Assembly: GCF_014837065.1 (NCBI RefSeq)
Contig: NZ_JACSPP010000003.1
Coordinates: forward strand, 62,001 to 126,000
DNA length: 64,000 nucleotides
Direction of reading: 5' to 3'
Source: Phocaeicola intestinalis
Lineage (GTDB): Bacteria; Bacteroidota; Bacteroidia; Bacteroidales; Bacteroidaceae
In this document: piece by piece, positions 16,984-25,248 of the stretch
Position numbering within the stretch: position 1 is the stretch's first letter
Layout: the number at the start of each line of letters is the position of its first letter
Notes under the pieces: generated by a model
What the model was told of the DNA's origin: nothing
The model's database searches: none
Seen by the model: only the letters and a program-made list of their open reading frames with translations
Translations under genes and position numbers: made by a program

Positions 16984-17541
16984 TCATCCCAGTTCTCCTA
17001 ACTCGAATTTTTCGGGATGTCTGCCCTTGAAATGTCTGAAATAAAGTTTGATTTCGCGCATGTCGGTTTCTATATCTCCACTGGCATAGAGATAACGTTC
17101 GGCAAAGATACATTTCCGCTGGTAGTCGATACCTACCAGGATAATTGGAATGTCTGCTCCTGCTGCGATGTAGTAAAAGCCTTTTCTCCAGTTGGGATTT
17201 GCCGAGCGTGTCCCTTCGGGGGTAATGGCCAGATGGAATTTCGTGCTTTGTTTTATTTTTTGAATCATCTGTTCAACCAGCGAGGTATGTTTATCCCGAT
17301 GGACGGGTATACCGCCCATCCATCGGAATAAGATTCCCAACGGGAAAAAAAACCATTCTTTCTTCATCATAAATCCGGAATCGCGTCCGATGGCTGAAAT
17401 GAACAGCTTTCCGATGAGCAAATCCCAATTGGTGGTATGTGGAGCGGCACAATAGATGCACTTGTCGAAGTCGGGGACAGATACACGCGACTTCCACCTT
17501 AATACCTTATAATAGATGAAGCGGCAGAGTGCTTGTTTCAT
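16984..17541 (-). CDS. Small PlsC-like acyltransferase
   Basis: This 185-residue membrane-associated acyltransferase belongs to the lysophosphatidic acid acyltransferase (PlsC) superfamily. Both catalytic signatures are present: the HxxxxD motif as HTTNWD (residues 35-40) and the substrate motif TPEGTRS around 109-115. It is shorter than typical PlsC proteins (about 240) and starts almost directly at the catalytic domain, a form common in Bacteroidetes. Its ATG overlaps the stop of the upstream 94-residue gene by 4 bp, so the two are likely co-translated. The acyl acceptor (lysophospholipid or another lipid) cannot be told from sequence. Confidence 0.85.
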   Translation of the reverse strand: MKQALCRFIYYKVLRWKSRVSVPDFDKCIYCAAPHTTNWDLLIGKLFISAIGRDSGFMMKKEWFFFPLGILFRWMGGIPVHRDKHTSLVEQMIQKIKQSTKFHLAITPEGTRSANPNWRKGFYYIAAGADIPIILVGIDYQRKCIFAERYLYASGDIETDMREIKLYFRHFKGRHPEKFELGELG

Positions 17542-17822
17542 TCCGTTTTTCCGTCTGCTAATTCGTCAATCTTGCCGATAATGGCGTTGATTCCCTCCTT
17601 AAAGTCTTCTTTCAGCTTTTTGTAGAATGGTTTGACACTTCCCGGTTCGGTGTGGCTGATACGTCCCACGATATCGTGGTACAGGCAGACGATTTCATTT
17701 AAAAGCTGGTCGTATGCCGGACGCTTTTCATCGGATGCCACAGCCATTTCCCATAAGATAAGGCTTGTTACGTGATCGGATGTGTACTTCACGAATTTCT
17801 TTAAGTCTCTTCTTTTAGCCAT
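17538..17822 (-). CDS. Hypothetical 94-residue helical protein
   Basis: I do not recognise this protein with certainty. It is 94 residues, highly charged and apparently all helical (MAKRRDLKKFVKYTSDHVTS at the start), with no signal peptide or membrane segment, so it should be cytoplasmic. It is the first gene of the minus-strand trio, coupled by a 4-bp ATGA overlap to the PlsC-like acyltransferase. That coupling is the best evidence that it is real and may act with that enzyme. A weak -7-like box lies about 43 bases upstream. Similar short proteins beside acyltransferases are familiar in Bacteroidales, but I know of no assigned function. Confidence 0.72.
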   Translation of the reverse strand: MAKRRDLKKFVKYTSDHVTSLILWEMAVASDEKRPAYDQLLNEIVCLYHDIVGRISHTEPGSVKPFYKKLKEDFKEGINAIIGKIDELADGKTE

Positions 17823-17864
17823 AATGATATTCCTTTTTAGATAAATTGAGTATTGATTGTGGGG

Positions 17865-17872
17865 TAAAGATA
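17865..17872 (-). promoter_or_regulatory. Weak -7 box of the hypothetical/acyltransferase/amidase operon
   Basis: TATCTTTA on the minus strand differs from TAnnTTTG at the last base and lies 43 bases before the ATG at 17822. Confidence 0.35.
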
Positions 17873-18037
17873 ATGTTTTTGTTTGAATTTACCGCTTTCT
17901 TTGCGAAAAAATCTTTCAAAACTCTTGTCGGGTGATTTTTTATTACAGACATTTTTGTCGTTACAAAAAAAAAAACGAAATTTGCGAAGCAGAAAAAGTG
18001 AATAACTTATATACACCTTTTTAAAATATAAACAATT

Positions 18038-19681
18038 ATGACGAAAAGTGCATTACAAATTGCAAGAGCTGCTTATCAGCCGAAATTGCCTAAAGCATTG
18101 AAAGGTGCTGTAAAGGTAGTAGAAGGAGAAGCTACCCAGTCTGTAGCCGATCAGGAGGAAATCAAGAAATTGTTCCCCAATACCTATGGTATGCCTTTGT
18201 TGAAGTTCGTAGAAGGCGAACAGAAAGAATTTGCTCCGGTAAATGTAGGTGTCATCCTTTCGGGTGGACAGGCTCCGGGCGGACACAATGTGATTTCCGG
18301 TCTGTTCGACGGTATCAAAAAGATGAATCCAGCCAACAGACTGTACGGATTTATCTTGGGTCCTGGCGGTTTGGTAGACCATAATTATAAAGAACTGACT
18401 GCCGATGTCATCGATGAATACCGTAATACAGGTGGTTTTGATATCATCGGTTCAGGACGTACAAAACTGGAAAAGGAAGATCAATTCGAAAAAGGATACG
18501 AAATCTTGAAAGAATTGGGCATTAAGGCACTGGTTATTATCGGTGGTGACGATTCGAATACGAATGCATGTGTGTTGGCCGAATATTATGCTGCCAAGAA
18601 TTATGGCATTCAGGTAATTGGTTGCCCGAAGACCATCGACGGTGACTTGAAGAACGATATGATAGAGACTTCATTTGGTTTTGATACTGCCTGCAAGACT
18701 TATTCGGAAGTAATCGGTAACATCGAACGCGACTGTAATTCGGCACGCAAGTACTGGCATTTCATTAAGTTGATGGGACGTTCTGCTTCTCACATCGCAT
18801 TGGAATGCGCTTTGCAGACTCAGCCGAACATTTGCTTGATATCGGAAGAGGTGGAAGCCAAGAATATGTCTTTGGATGATATCGTGACTTATATCGCCAA
18901 TGCAGTAGTTGCCCGCGCTGCCGAGGGAAACAATTTCGGTACGGTGCTGGTTCCGGAAGGTTTGATCGAGTTTATCCCTGCAATGAAGAAGTTGATAGCA
19001 GAATTGAACGACTTCCTGGCTGTACATGCTGACGAGTATGCTGCTGTCGAGCCCAATAAACAACGTGAATATATCATCAGCAAACTGTCGGCAGACAATG
19101 CTGCTGTTTATGCTTCATTGCCCGAAGGCGTTGCACGCCAGTTGACGCTTGACCGTGACCCGCATGGAAACGTACAGGTTTCTTTGATTGAGACGGAAAA
19201 ACTGTTATCGGAAATGGTGGGCAAGAAGTTGGCTGCCTGGAAAGCAGAAGGCAAGTTTGCTGGCAAGTTCTCTGCACAGCATCATTTCTTCGGCTATGAA
19301 GGACGTTGCGCGGCTCCTTCCAACTTTGATGCAGACTATTGCTATTCGTTGGGTTATACAGCAGCCGTATTGATTGCAAACGGAAAGACCGGATACATGT
19401 CTTCCGTACGCAATCTGACTGCTCCTGCAGAAGAATGGATTGCAGGTGGTGTGCCTATCACAATGATGATGAACATGGAACGTCGTCACGGGGAAATGAA
19501 ACCTGTTATCCAGAAAGCATTGGTTAAGTTAGACGGAGCTCCGTTTAAGGCATTTGCTGCTGTACGCGATACGTGGGCAAAAGAAACGGCATACGTATAT
19601 CCGGGTCCGATTCAGTATTTCGGTCCTACAGAAGTATGTGACCAGCCGACCAAGACTTTGCAGCTGGAACACCAGAAATAA
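18038..19681 (+). CDS. pfp: Diphosphate--fructose-6-phosphate 1-phosphotransferase (PPi-PFK)
   Basis: This 547-residue cytoplasmic enzyme phosphorylates fructose 6-phosphate with pyrophosphate instead of ATP, a reversible glycolytic step typical of Bacteroidales. The length and the opening domain match the long plant-type clade. Signature segments include [12 protein letters not shown] (phosphate loop), [11 protein letters not shown] and [10 protein letters not shown]. In this superfamily the Asp-Asp in GGDD marks PPi rather than ATP use, and the PKTIDxD motif carries the catalytic Asp. The C-terminal half holds [19 protein letters not shown] and a sugar-phosphate site near YEGRC. It is flanked by a divergent three-gene operon and a GH25 gene 144 bases downstream. 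No clear -7 box was found in the AT-rich leader. Confidence 0.96.
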   Translation: MTKSALQIARAAYQPKLPKALKGAVKVVEGEATQSVADQEEIKKLFPNTYGMPLLKFVEGEQKEFAPVNVGVILSGGQAPGGHNVISGLFDGIKKMNPANRLYGFILGPGGLVDHNYKELTADVIDEYRNTGGFDIIGSGRTKLEKEDQFEKGYEILKELGIKALVIIGGDDSNTNACVLAEYYAAKNYGIQVIGCPKTIDGDLKNDMIETSFGFDTACKTYSEVIGNIERDCNSARKYWHFIKLMGRSASHIALECALQTQPNICLISEEVEAKNMSLDDIVTYIANAVVARAAEGNNFGTVLVPEGLIEFIPAMKKLIAELNDFLAVHADEYAAVEPNKQREYIISKLSADNAAVYASLPEGVARQLTLDRDPHGNVQVSLIETEKLLSEMVGKKLAAWKAEGKFAGKFSAQHHFFGYEGRCAAPSNFDADYCYSLGYTAAVLIANGKTGYMSSVRNLTAPAEEWIAGGVPITMMMNMERRHGEMKPVIQKALVKLDGAPFKAFAAVRDTWAKETAYVYPGPIQYFGPTEVCDQPTKTLQLEHQK

Positions 19682-19825
19682 GAATAAGACGAGTTAGAGA
19701 TATGCCAATGTAGATAAGCGAACGGGTCGGTAGTGCTGTGAAAAGATGTTTTTGCAGGCTGTCCGGCTCGTTTTCTTTGTCTGTTTGGATACATTCCTTT
19801 TGTGAAAAGATAGGCATTTATTTTT

Positions 19826-20758
19826 ATGGTAAAAGAACCATCTGTTACACACACAGGCTCTTCCAGTCGGACTGTGCGGACAAAGACAAAGGCTCCTTCA
19901 CGGAATCCGGTTGGAACGGGTAAGAAGAGGAGACCATCCGGCAAGAAGAACCGGCCGAAGAAGAAAATTCGCTTGAGTTTGCCGGTATGGTTGAATTATG
20001 TGGTGATGGGAGGGATGGCAGCTTTGGTTGTAATCGGTTTTTATTACCTGTTTATCCGTCCGTATGCATACCGATGGAAGCCTTGTTACGGAACAAAAGC
20101 CTATGGTGTCTGTCTTCCGGCTGGATATACGGTGCATGGTTTTGATGTGTCGCATCATCAGGGGGATATCAACTGGGAGGAACTCCGAAAAACACAATAT
20201 GCGCCTTTTCCTGTACGTTTTGTCTTTATGAAAGCATCAGAAGGGGGCGATTTCAGCGACACCACATTTATTCGTAATTTCAATTGTGCACGTCAGTATG
20301 GCTTTATTCGGGGAGCCTATCATTTCTTTAATCCGAAAACAGACGCAGCGCGTCAGGCTGCTTTTTTTATCCGTTCGGTCAAACTGGAACCGGGCGATTT
20401 GCCTCCGGTACTTGATATCGAAAAGGTGGGCGATGATGAAAATGCACTCAGGAAAGGGGTAAAGACATGGTTAGGGATAATAGAGCGACACTACCATGTA
20501 AAGCCCATTCTGTATGCTTCTTACAAGTTCAAGGAGCGTTACCTGAACGATTCGATATTCAATACTTATCCCTATTGGATAGCTCATTATTATGTAGATT
20601 CGGTACGTTATGAAGGTAAATGGAAATTTTGGCAACATACCGATGGCGGAAGTTTGCCTGGCATCAAGGAGCAGGTAGACCTGAATGTGTTTAACGGAAC
20701 TTTGGACGAGTTGAAGCAGATGACTATTCTTCCCGATTCTGTATTTTTCAGACTTTAG
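19826..20758 (+). CDS. Membrane-anchored GH25 muramidase (lysozyme)
   Basis: This 310-residue protein has a very basic N-terminal tail (KKRRPSGKKNRPKKKIRLSL, about residues 33-52), one membrane segment (about 53-78) and a C-terminal glycoside hydrolase family 25 domain that cleaves the MurNAc-GlcNAc bond of peptidoglycan. GH25 hallmarks are present: GFDVSHHQGDINWEEL with the first catalytic Asp, FVFMKASEG, GAYHFFNP, and PPVLDIEK with the catalytic Asp-Glu pair. The layout suggests an inner-membrane protein with its catalytic domain in the periplasm, so it may remodel the cell's own wall. It is convergent with prmA. Codon use is ordinary. Confidence 0.9.
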   Translation: MVKEPSVTHTGSSSRTVRTKTKAPSRNPVGTGKKRRPSGKKNRPKKKIRLSLPVWLNYVVMGGMAALVVIGFYYLFIRPYAYRWKPCYGTKAYGVCLPAGYTVHGFDVSHHQGDINWEELRKTQYAPFPVRFVFMKASEGGDFSDTTFIRNFNCARQYGFIRGAYHFFNPKTDAARQAAFFIRSVKLEPGDLPPVLDIEKVGDDENALRKGVKTWLGIIERHYHVKPILYASYKFKERYLNDSIFNTYPYWIAHYYVDSVRYEGKWKFWQHTDGGSLPGIKEQVDLNVFNGTLDELKQMTILPDSVFFRL

Positions 20759-20804
20759 GAGTTCAAGACAGTTCCTACTTATAATTAGCTACTTGAAGAT
20801 ACCA

Positions 20805-20838
20805 GGTCGTGTTTCCCCGGATGACGGTTTACACGACC
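20805..20838. terminator. Possible bidirectional hairpin between GH25 gene and prmA
   Basis: GGTCGTGT and ACACGACC form an 8-bp stem with an 18-base loop in the short convergent gap; a T-rich stretch (TTTCTTAG) follows on the plus strand. The evidence is modest. Confidence 0.4.
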
Positions 20839-20844
20839 AGTTTC

Positions 20845-21693
20845 TTAGATTCGCTTGATGAACTTTACGGCTACCCAGCGGTTTTTTTCTCGGTAATGTA
20901 CGAATTCCATACCCAGACTTTCAGCTTTTTCTTGGATGGCAGGAATATCTTCTATATAAAATCCGCTCATATAGAGTTCCGACCCCGGATGCATACATGC
21001 TGTATATGCAGGCATGTCGGCAAGCAGGATGTTACGGTTGATGTTGGCTATGATGACATCAAAAGGTTTGCGTCCTTTCAGCAGTGAAGCGTCACCTAGT
21101 TCTACATGGATGTTGTTTATGTGATTCAAGGCAATGTTGTCGCGCGAATTGTTTACGCACCAGTCATCTATGTCGATGGCAGTTACCGGATTGGCTCCGC
21201 GCATACTGGCAAGGATAGCAAGAATGGATGTGCCGCATCCCATATCAAGTACCGATTTGTTTTTCAGGTCGGCATCCAGCAGTTCGGCAAGAATGGAACT
21301 GGTGGTTTCGTGGTGTCCTGTTCCAAAAGCCATTTGCGGATTGATGACAATGTCGTATTCGGCTTTTGGGTAATCCGTATGAAAGGTGCTGTGTATCACG
21401 CAACGGTTGTCTATCACGATGGGTTGGAAGAAATTCTTTTCCCATTCTTCGTTCCAGTCTTTATCTTCCGGTTCGGTAAGGGTATAGGAGAGACACACGT
21501 TGGGAATCGGGAAATCAGTCAGCACATTTTTTAATGCTTCTTCATCGAACAGCGCTTTGGGAATGTAGGCCTGCATTCCTTCTTCGCAGGGTACGAAGCT
21601 TTCGAATCCGATATCCGCTGTCAATGCCGCCAGCACATCTGTAATGGTTTCGTTGCACGGTTGTGCCTTCATTGTAACTTCAATGTATTTCAT
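20845..21693 (-). CDS. prmA: Ribosomal protein L11 methyltransferase
   Basis: PrmA uses S-adenosylmethionine to methylate ribosomal protein L11. The 282-residue protein opens MKYIEVTMKAQPCNETITDV, an L11-recognition domain, and has a Rossmann methyltransferase domain from about residue 120. The AdoMet loop is VLDMGCGTSILAILASMRGA, preceded by the PrmA-specific NPQMAFGTGHHETT and followed by VIANINRNILL, where the substrate-binding Asn sits. The frame is open ten codons upstream of the ATG at 21693, but those codons run towards the predicted -7 box at 21721, so I use the ATG. It is divergent from the phosphoesterase gene. Confidence 0.94.
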   Translation of the reverse strand: MKYIEVTMKAQPCNETITDVLAALTADIGFESFVPCEEGMQAYIPKALFDEEALKNVLTDFPIPNVCLSYTLTEPEDKDWNEEWEKNFFQPIVIDNRCVIHSTFHTDYPKAEYDIVINPQMAFGTGHHETTSSILAELLDADLKNKSVLDMGCGTSILAILASMRGANPVTAIDIDDWCVNNSRDNIALNHINNIHVELGDASLLKGRKPFDVIIANINRNILLADMPAYTACMHPGSELYMSGFYIEDIPAIQEKAESLGMEFVHYREKNRWVAVKFIKRI

Positions 21694-21720
21694 AAAAGAA
21701 AAGTATTGGTTAGTAGCAGG

Positions 21721-21728
21721 CAAAGGTA
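21721..21728 (-). promoter_or_regulatory. Predicted -7 box of prmA
   Basis: TACCTTTG on the minus strand, 27 bases before the prmA ATG. It is one half of a divergent promoter pair with 21771. Confidence 0.6.
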
Positions 21729-21770
21729 ATATAATTTGTGTGATAGTGATAAACAGAAGAAGAGAATTTG

Positions 21771-21778
21771 TATCTTTG
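21771..21778 (+). promoter_or_regulatory. Predicted -7 box of the exported phosphoesterase gene
   Basis: TATCTTTG lies 25 bases before the ATG at 21804 and 42 bases from the divergent prmA box. Confidence 0.6.
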
Positions 21779-21803
21779 TCGCGCTTATTATCAACATCTA
21801 CTT

Positions 21804-23480
21804 ATGAAGATTCGTAATTATTTATGGGCTTTGCTCTTTTTAAGTGGAGGGAGTCTGACTGCCGTCGGCCAACAGCGGGTAGCTTTTATATCCGATGCGC
21901 ATATCCAAAACATTGCAGACCATCCCGAACTGGTGCGTTCGATGGAAATGCAGGTGCAGTCCACCCGCTTGTTTAATGAAAACTATTACGCCTTGATAGC
22001 AGCACTTGATGATGTGGCAAGGAGGGGCATTACGCTGGCAGTGCTTCCCGGGGACTTGACTGATAACGGTCAATTTGTCAATCAGGAAAAAATCAGGGAG
22101 ATACTCGATACTTATCATAGGCGGTACGGCATACAGTTTTTTGTGACGACGGGAAATCATGACCCAGTCCGTCCGTTCGGTATGCAAAATGAGGAGCAAG
22201 GTTTTCTCCGTGCCGACGGAAGCCGTACTACACAGGAAAACCGATGTGCAGGATATGCCGACGAGATGCACTGCTATGCAGCATTTGGATTTTATCCCCA
22301 ACCCGGATATGTGTATTGGGAAACCCCTTTTACTTCCTACCGGTACGAAGATTATAATTATCAGGAAGCCTTGCGCGAAGGGGCTTTAGACCGGCGGCAA
22401 TATACATTGTGCGATTCCTTGCAGGCTACGGATGCCAGTTATTTGGTCGAGCCTGTACAGGGATTGTGGTTGCTTGCCATTGACGGAGGAGTCTATCTGC
22501 CCGGTGCGGTGAAAAACGGCGTACAGACTTACCAAGGCTCCAGTGTAGGCTATAATAATGTATTGAAACATAAGGCTTTTTTGCTCCCGTGGGTACGGAA
22601 AGTGGTAGCCGAGGCGAAGCGAAGAAATAAAATTTTGGTGACTTATTCGCATTATCCGTTAGTGGATTTCAACGATGGAGCTTCCGGATTAGTACGCAAG
22701 GCTTGGGGAAGCAGGAAATTCGATTTGCATCGGGTGCCGGACGAAGAAGTGACAGAAGCCTTTCTGGAAGCCGGCATCAGGCTGCACGTGGCAGGACACA
22801 TGCATGTAAATGATACGGGAGTGATGCGCGGAAAGAATGGCAAATGTTTGTACAACATTCAGGTACCTTCCATTGCTACGTGTGTCCCGGCTTATAAGAT
22901 TCTTACAGCTGAAGATGCGGAACATTTCGAAGTGGAAACGGTATTGCTGGATAGTGTCCCAGGTTTCGACAGTCTGTTTGGTTTGTATGAGAAGGAATAT
23001 GCTTATGACAGGCAGGCAGGTAAGTCTCCGGTATGGAGTAGGGAAGCACTGGCATCAGAAAACTATGCGGAGTTTTGTGACTGGCAGTTCCGCGACTTGG
23101 TGCGTGTGCGTTTCATACCGCAAGACCTCCCGGAGATAGTGCGTCAGAAAATGGTAACTATGAATGGAGCGCAGCTTTGGACGTATGTGACAGGCAAGGA
23201 AGCACAGACTGGATGGGGAACCGACTGGACGGGACATGATGTGATTGTCGATTTGTACCGTTTGCGTTATGCCGATAAGCTAGCCTTACGTCAGATTTCG
23301 AATAAGCGCCTGAAGGAGTACGATGAGTTGTTCAAGGCTGTGCGCAGGTCAGGTGCTGGCGATGAGTTGACAACCCGTCTGTGTGAGATAGCCGATATAT
23401 TCGAATGCTTCCTGCATGGAGAGCCGAGTATCCATTTTTACATTGACTTGGATACCGACCGGATAACAGATGTGGAATAA
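21804..23480 (+). CDS. Exported calcineurin-like metallophosphoesterase
   Basis: This 558-residue protein has a signal peptide (MKIRNYLWALLFLSGGSLTAVGQ) and a calcineurin-like phosphoesterase domain. The metal-binding motifs are all visible: DxH as SDAHIQ near residue 30, GDLTDNG near 90, GNHDP near 125, a later YSHYPLVD and the closing GHMHVND near 345. Two metal ions at such sites hydrolyse phosphomonoesters or diesters. The C-terminal 200 residues have no fold I recognise. The ATG at 21804 is used; twelve upstream codons belong to the promoter region. It has its own promoter and no operon partners, so the substrate is unknown. The protein should be periplasmic or surface-exposed. Confidence 0.88.
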   Translation: MKIRNYLWALLFLSGGSLTAVGQQRVAFISDAHIQNIADHPELVRSMEMQVQSTRLFNENYYALIAALDDVARRGITLAVLPGDLTDNGQFVNQEKIREILDTYHRRYGIQFFVTTGNHDPVRPFGMQNEEQGFLRADGSRTTQENRCAGYADEMHCYAAFGFYPQPGYVYWETPFTSYRYEDYNYQEALREGALDRRQYTLCDSLQATDASYLVEPVQGLWLLAIDGGVYLPGAVKNGVQTYQGSSVGYNNVLKHKAFLLPWVRKVVAEAKRRNKILVTYSHYPLVDFNDGASGLVRKAWGSRKFDLHRVPDEEVTEAFLEAGIRLHVAGHMHVNDTGVMRGKNGKCLYNIQVPSIATCVPAYKILTAEDAEHFEVETVLLDSVPGFDSLFGLYEKEYAYDRQAGKSPVWSREALASENYAEFCDWQFRDLVRVRFIPQDLPEIVRQKMVTMNGAQLWTYVTGKEAQTGWGTDWTGHDVIVDLYRLRYADKLALRQISNKRLKEYDELFKAVRRSGAGDELTTRLCEIADIFECFLHGEPSIHFYIDLDTDRITDVE

Positions 23481-23514
23481 AGGCTTCGGTTTTATTGAAT
23501 TCTGCAACATCACA

Positions 23515-23602
23515 TGTAGGGGCAGGGTCTGCCTGCCCGAAAACATTTACATGGACGCATACAGGTGGGCTAACCCCGCCCCTACATGGGATGTTTGCGG
23601 AT
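23515..23602. repeat. Fold-back GTAGGGGC repeat
   Basis: GTAGGGGCagGGTctGCCTG and its inverted counterpart ending GCCCCTAC (to 23587) form an imperfect hairpin. It is followed by the tag ATGGGATGTTTGCGGATA, which recurs after the second element (24180-24198) and in decayed form near 24010. It lies just after the phosphoesterase gene. Confidence 0.65.
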
Positions 23603-23671
23603 AGCCACTCAATATAATATATTTTCCTCTTTATATTTCCTGATCTTATTATGTGGCAGTGTAATATCTGC

Positions 23672-23974
23672 TTACAGCCCCTCAACCGTTTCAAGGGGAA
23701 GCCCCGTAATTTGTGCTATTAAGTCAGGAGCAATGCCTGCGGCTTTCATGCCACGGGCGTTTTTAAGGCGTTCTTCCGCTTCACCTTCTGCAAAGCCTTG
23801 CTGCCGTGCATATTCTATCGTTACCAACTGGTCGCGGTAAACTTTAAGGCTTGCTTCATATTTCATGCGGTCTTCCTTGCTCATGGCGGCAATGTCCACT
23901 ATCTGCTCCAGTTTCTCGAAGACAGCCTTACGTGCCTTAAAAGGCAATCTCTGTAACTTTTCCATATTCTTCAA
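23672..23974 (-). pseudogene. C-terminal fragment of an Rpn/PD-(D/E)XK nuclease-family gene
   Basis: The 100 residues resemble the C-terminal tail of the Rpn-type recombination-promoting nuclease/putative transposase family. They hold the helical segment LPFKARKAVFEKLEQIVDIA, the MSKEDRMKYEASLKVYRDQ stretch, a charged repeat (GFAEGEAEERLKNAR) and the terminal AAGIAPDLIAQITGLPLETV. The nuclease core of about 200 residues that should precede it is absent: upstream there are only palindromic repeats. A -7 box (TATCTTTG, 24233-24240, minus strand) and a 34-codon ORF (24227 down to 24123) that runs straight into the palindrome could be the abandoned 5' end. I read this as a gene broken by deletion or repeat insertion. 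Confidence 0.7.
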
Positions 23975-24038
23975 TTTGAATGTCCGCCTTTTCCCAATAC
24001 GTCCCTACATGAGCTATTTGCGGATGTCATCATAGTAG

Positions 24039-24058
24039 AGACGATGTGCACATCGTCT
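24039..24058. repeat. Perfect 20-bp palindrome
   Basis: AGACGATGTGCACATCGTCT is fully self-complementary. It sits between a decayed CCCTACATG tag (24003-24011) and the large inverted repeat at 24071, within the repeat cluster beside the Rpn remnant. Confidence 0.8.
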
Positions 24059-24070
24059 AGAAATCATTTA

Positions 24071-24201
24071 ATGAATATCCGCATTTTACCCAATTGCCAT
24101 GTAGGGGCGTATCGCATACGCCCTAAAAACATCCACGTGGATTAGTTGGCGCATTCGGGCGTATGCGATACGCCCCTACATGGGATGTTTGCGGATATTC
24201 A
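24071..24201. repeat. Fold-back element with perfect 23-bp inverted arms
   Basis: Arms 24101-24123 and 24157-24179 (GTAGGGGCGTATCGCATACG..., and its reverse complement) match perfectly over 23 bp. Outer arms TGAATATCCGCA (24071-24082) and TGCGGATATTCA (24190-24201) extend the fold-back. It is related to the element at 23515. The rest of 23975-24310 shows no intact gene. Confidence 0.8.
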
Positions 24202-24312
24202 ATAATCATTTTCACATTTTGTTTCATGCAGACAAAGATAGCACTTAATTCCTAATAAAACACGCAGCGGATAAATATATTTACGCCGCATATGGCATTT
24301 GTTTCCCTGCGG

Positions 24313-24428
24313 CAGTTACAAAAGTTTTATATTCCATGGGCTGGAACGTACATTCCACGCCGTGGAACGTATATTCCAGCCCGTGGAATATACATTCCGC
24401 CAGCCGGAATATAAAACTTAGGTAACTG
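24313..24428. repeat. Tandem array of four 15-bp palindromes at exact 21-bp spacing inside inverted arms
   Basis: Palindromes TTCCATGGGCTGGAA, TTCCACGCCGTGGAA, TTCCAGCCCGTGGAA and TTCCGCCAGCCGGAA start at 24332, 24353, 24374 and 24395, exactly 21 bp apart. In the fourth, A-to-G and T-to-C changes occur on both arms together, so pairing is kept. The flanks are inverted copies of each other: CAGTTACAAAAGTTTTATA from 24313, and its counterpart ending in GTAACTG at 24428. It lies about 110 bases upstream of the pilus operon promoter. Confidence 0.82.
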
Positions 24429-24536
24429 TTTGCAGAAAACCACTTGCCTGCTCGCGGATAATCAGCCTTTTCATTCATTCTTTTATTTTTTTGAAAAAAA
24501 ATATATTAGCCTATTGTTGTTATAAAATAATATGTA

Positions 24537-24544
24537 TATCTTTG
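24537..24544 (+). promoter_or_regulatory. Predicted promoter of the pilus operon
   Basis: TATCTTTG is an exact -7 match with a TTGTTG tract about 17 bases upstream (24514-24519) as a possible -33 box. It lies 112 bases before the first ATG, leaving a roughly 100-base leader. Confidence 0.6.
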
Positions 24545-24655
24545 TCCGCGATAAGAAATATATACAGATTTACAGACAGCCGCCTATATACCTTAATATA
24601 CTATAGTCCGGCTGAGTTCCCGTTTTGATAGAGTATAAATAAAAAGAGATATGCT

Positions 24656-25231
24656 ATGAAGCGTTTGTTATTCGTCCTTTTGTCGTGCATAGGACTCTCG
24701 GTTTCAGCGCAAAATTGGGCGGTGAAGACCAATCTATTGTACGATATGACCGCGACCATGAATTTGGGAGCGGAAGTCCGTATGTCCCCACAGTGGACAT
24801 TGGATGTATCTGCCAACTGGAATCCATGGACTTTTTCTGACAATAAAAAATGGAAACAGCTATCTTTCCAGCCCGAAGCACGCTATTGGTTCTGTGAGGC
24901 ATTCAACGGGCATTTTCTCGGCGCACACCTCTTAGGCGGCATCTATAACATGAGTAACTGGGATACAGACTTTACTTTTTTGGGCACCGATTTCGGCAAG
25001 CTGAAAGACCATCGGTACGAAGGGTGGATGTTGGGAGCCGGCATAGCCTACGGTTACCAGTGGATATTGTCGAAGCATTGGAGCATAGAAGCCGAAATCG
25101 GTATAGGCTATGTGTATAGCCGGTATGACAAATACCGGTGCGCCGGATGCGGACGCAAAACAGAAGAAGGCAAAAGCCATCACTTCGTGGGTCCTACCAA
25201 GGCAGCTGTCAATCTGATATATGTATTCTAA
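24656..25231 (+). CDS. DUF3575 outer-membrane protein at head of pilus operon
   Basis: This 191-residue exported protein (signal peptide MKRLLFVLLSCIGLSVSAQ) matches the DUF3575 family. It reads as a small outer-membrane beta-barrel: alternating aromatic strands such as WAVKTNLLYDMTATMNLGAE, WTLDVSANWNPW, SIEAEIGIGYVYSRY, and a terminal strand AAVNLIYVF ending in Phe, the usual outer-membrane insertion signal. DUF3575 genes commonly head fimbrillin clusters in Bacteroides and Porphyromonas relatives. Two Cys in RCAGCGRK near residue 163 may form a disulfide. It is followed 17 bases later by the DUF3868/OmpA-like gene. A role in anchoring or assembling the pilus is an inference from context. 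Confidence 0.8.
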   Translation: MKRLLFVLLSCIGLSVSAQNWAVKTNLLYDMTATMNLGAEVRMSPQWTLDVSANWNPWTFSDNKKWKQLSFQPEARYWFCEAFNGHFLGAHLLGGIYNMSNWDTDFTFLGTDFGKLKDHRYEGWMLGAGIAYGYQWILSKHWSIEAEIGIGYVYSRYDKYRCAGCGRKTEEGKSHHFVGPTKAAVNLIYVF

Positions 25232-25248
25232 CCTTAAAAGGAAAAACA

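Noticed and set aside
23332..23694. 120-codon minus-strand ORF across the phosphoesterase end and GTAGGGGC repeat
   Set aside because: The translation is repeat-derived and overlaps a secure gene.
24313..24428. CRISPR array
   Set aside because: Units are 21 bp with 6-bp linkers, there are no unique spacers of 30 bp or more and no cas genes; the same holds for the arrays at 9026 and 55208.
24281..24478. 65-codon ORF over the palindrome array
   Set aside because: Its repetitive translation (repeats of EYTFHGVECTF type) is produced by the 21-bp repeat itself.
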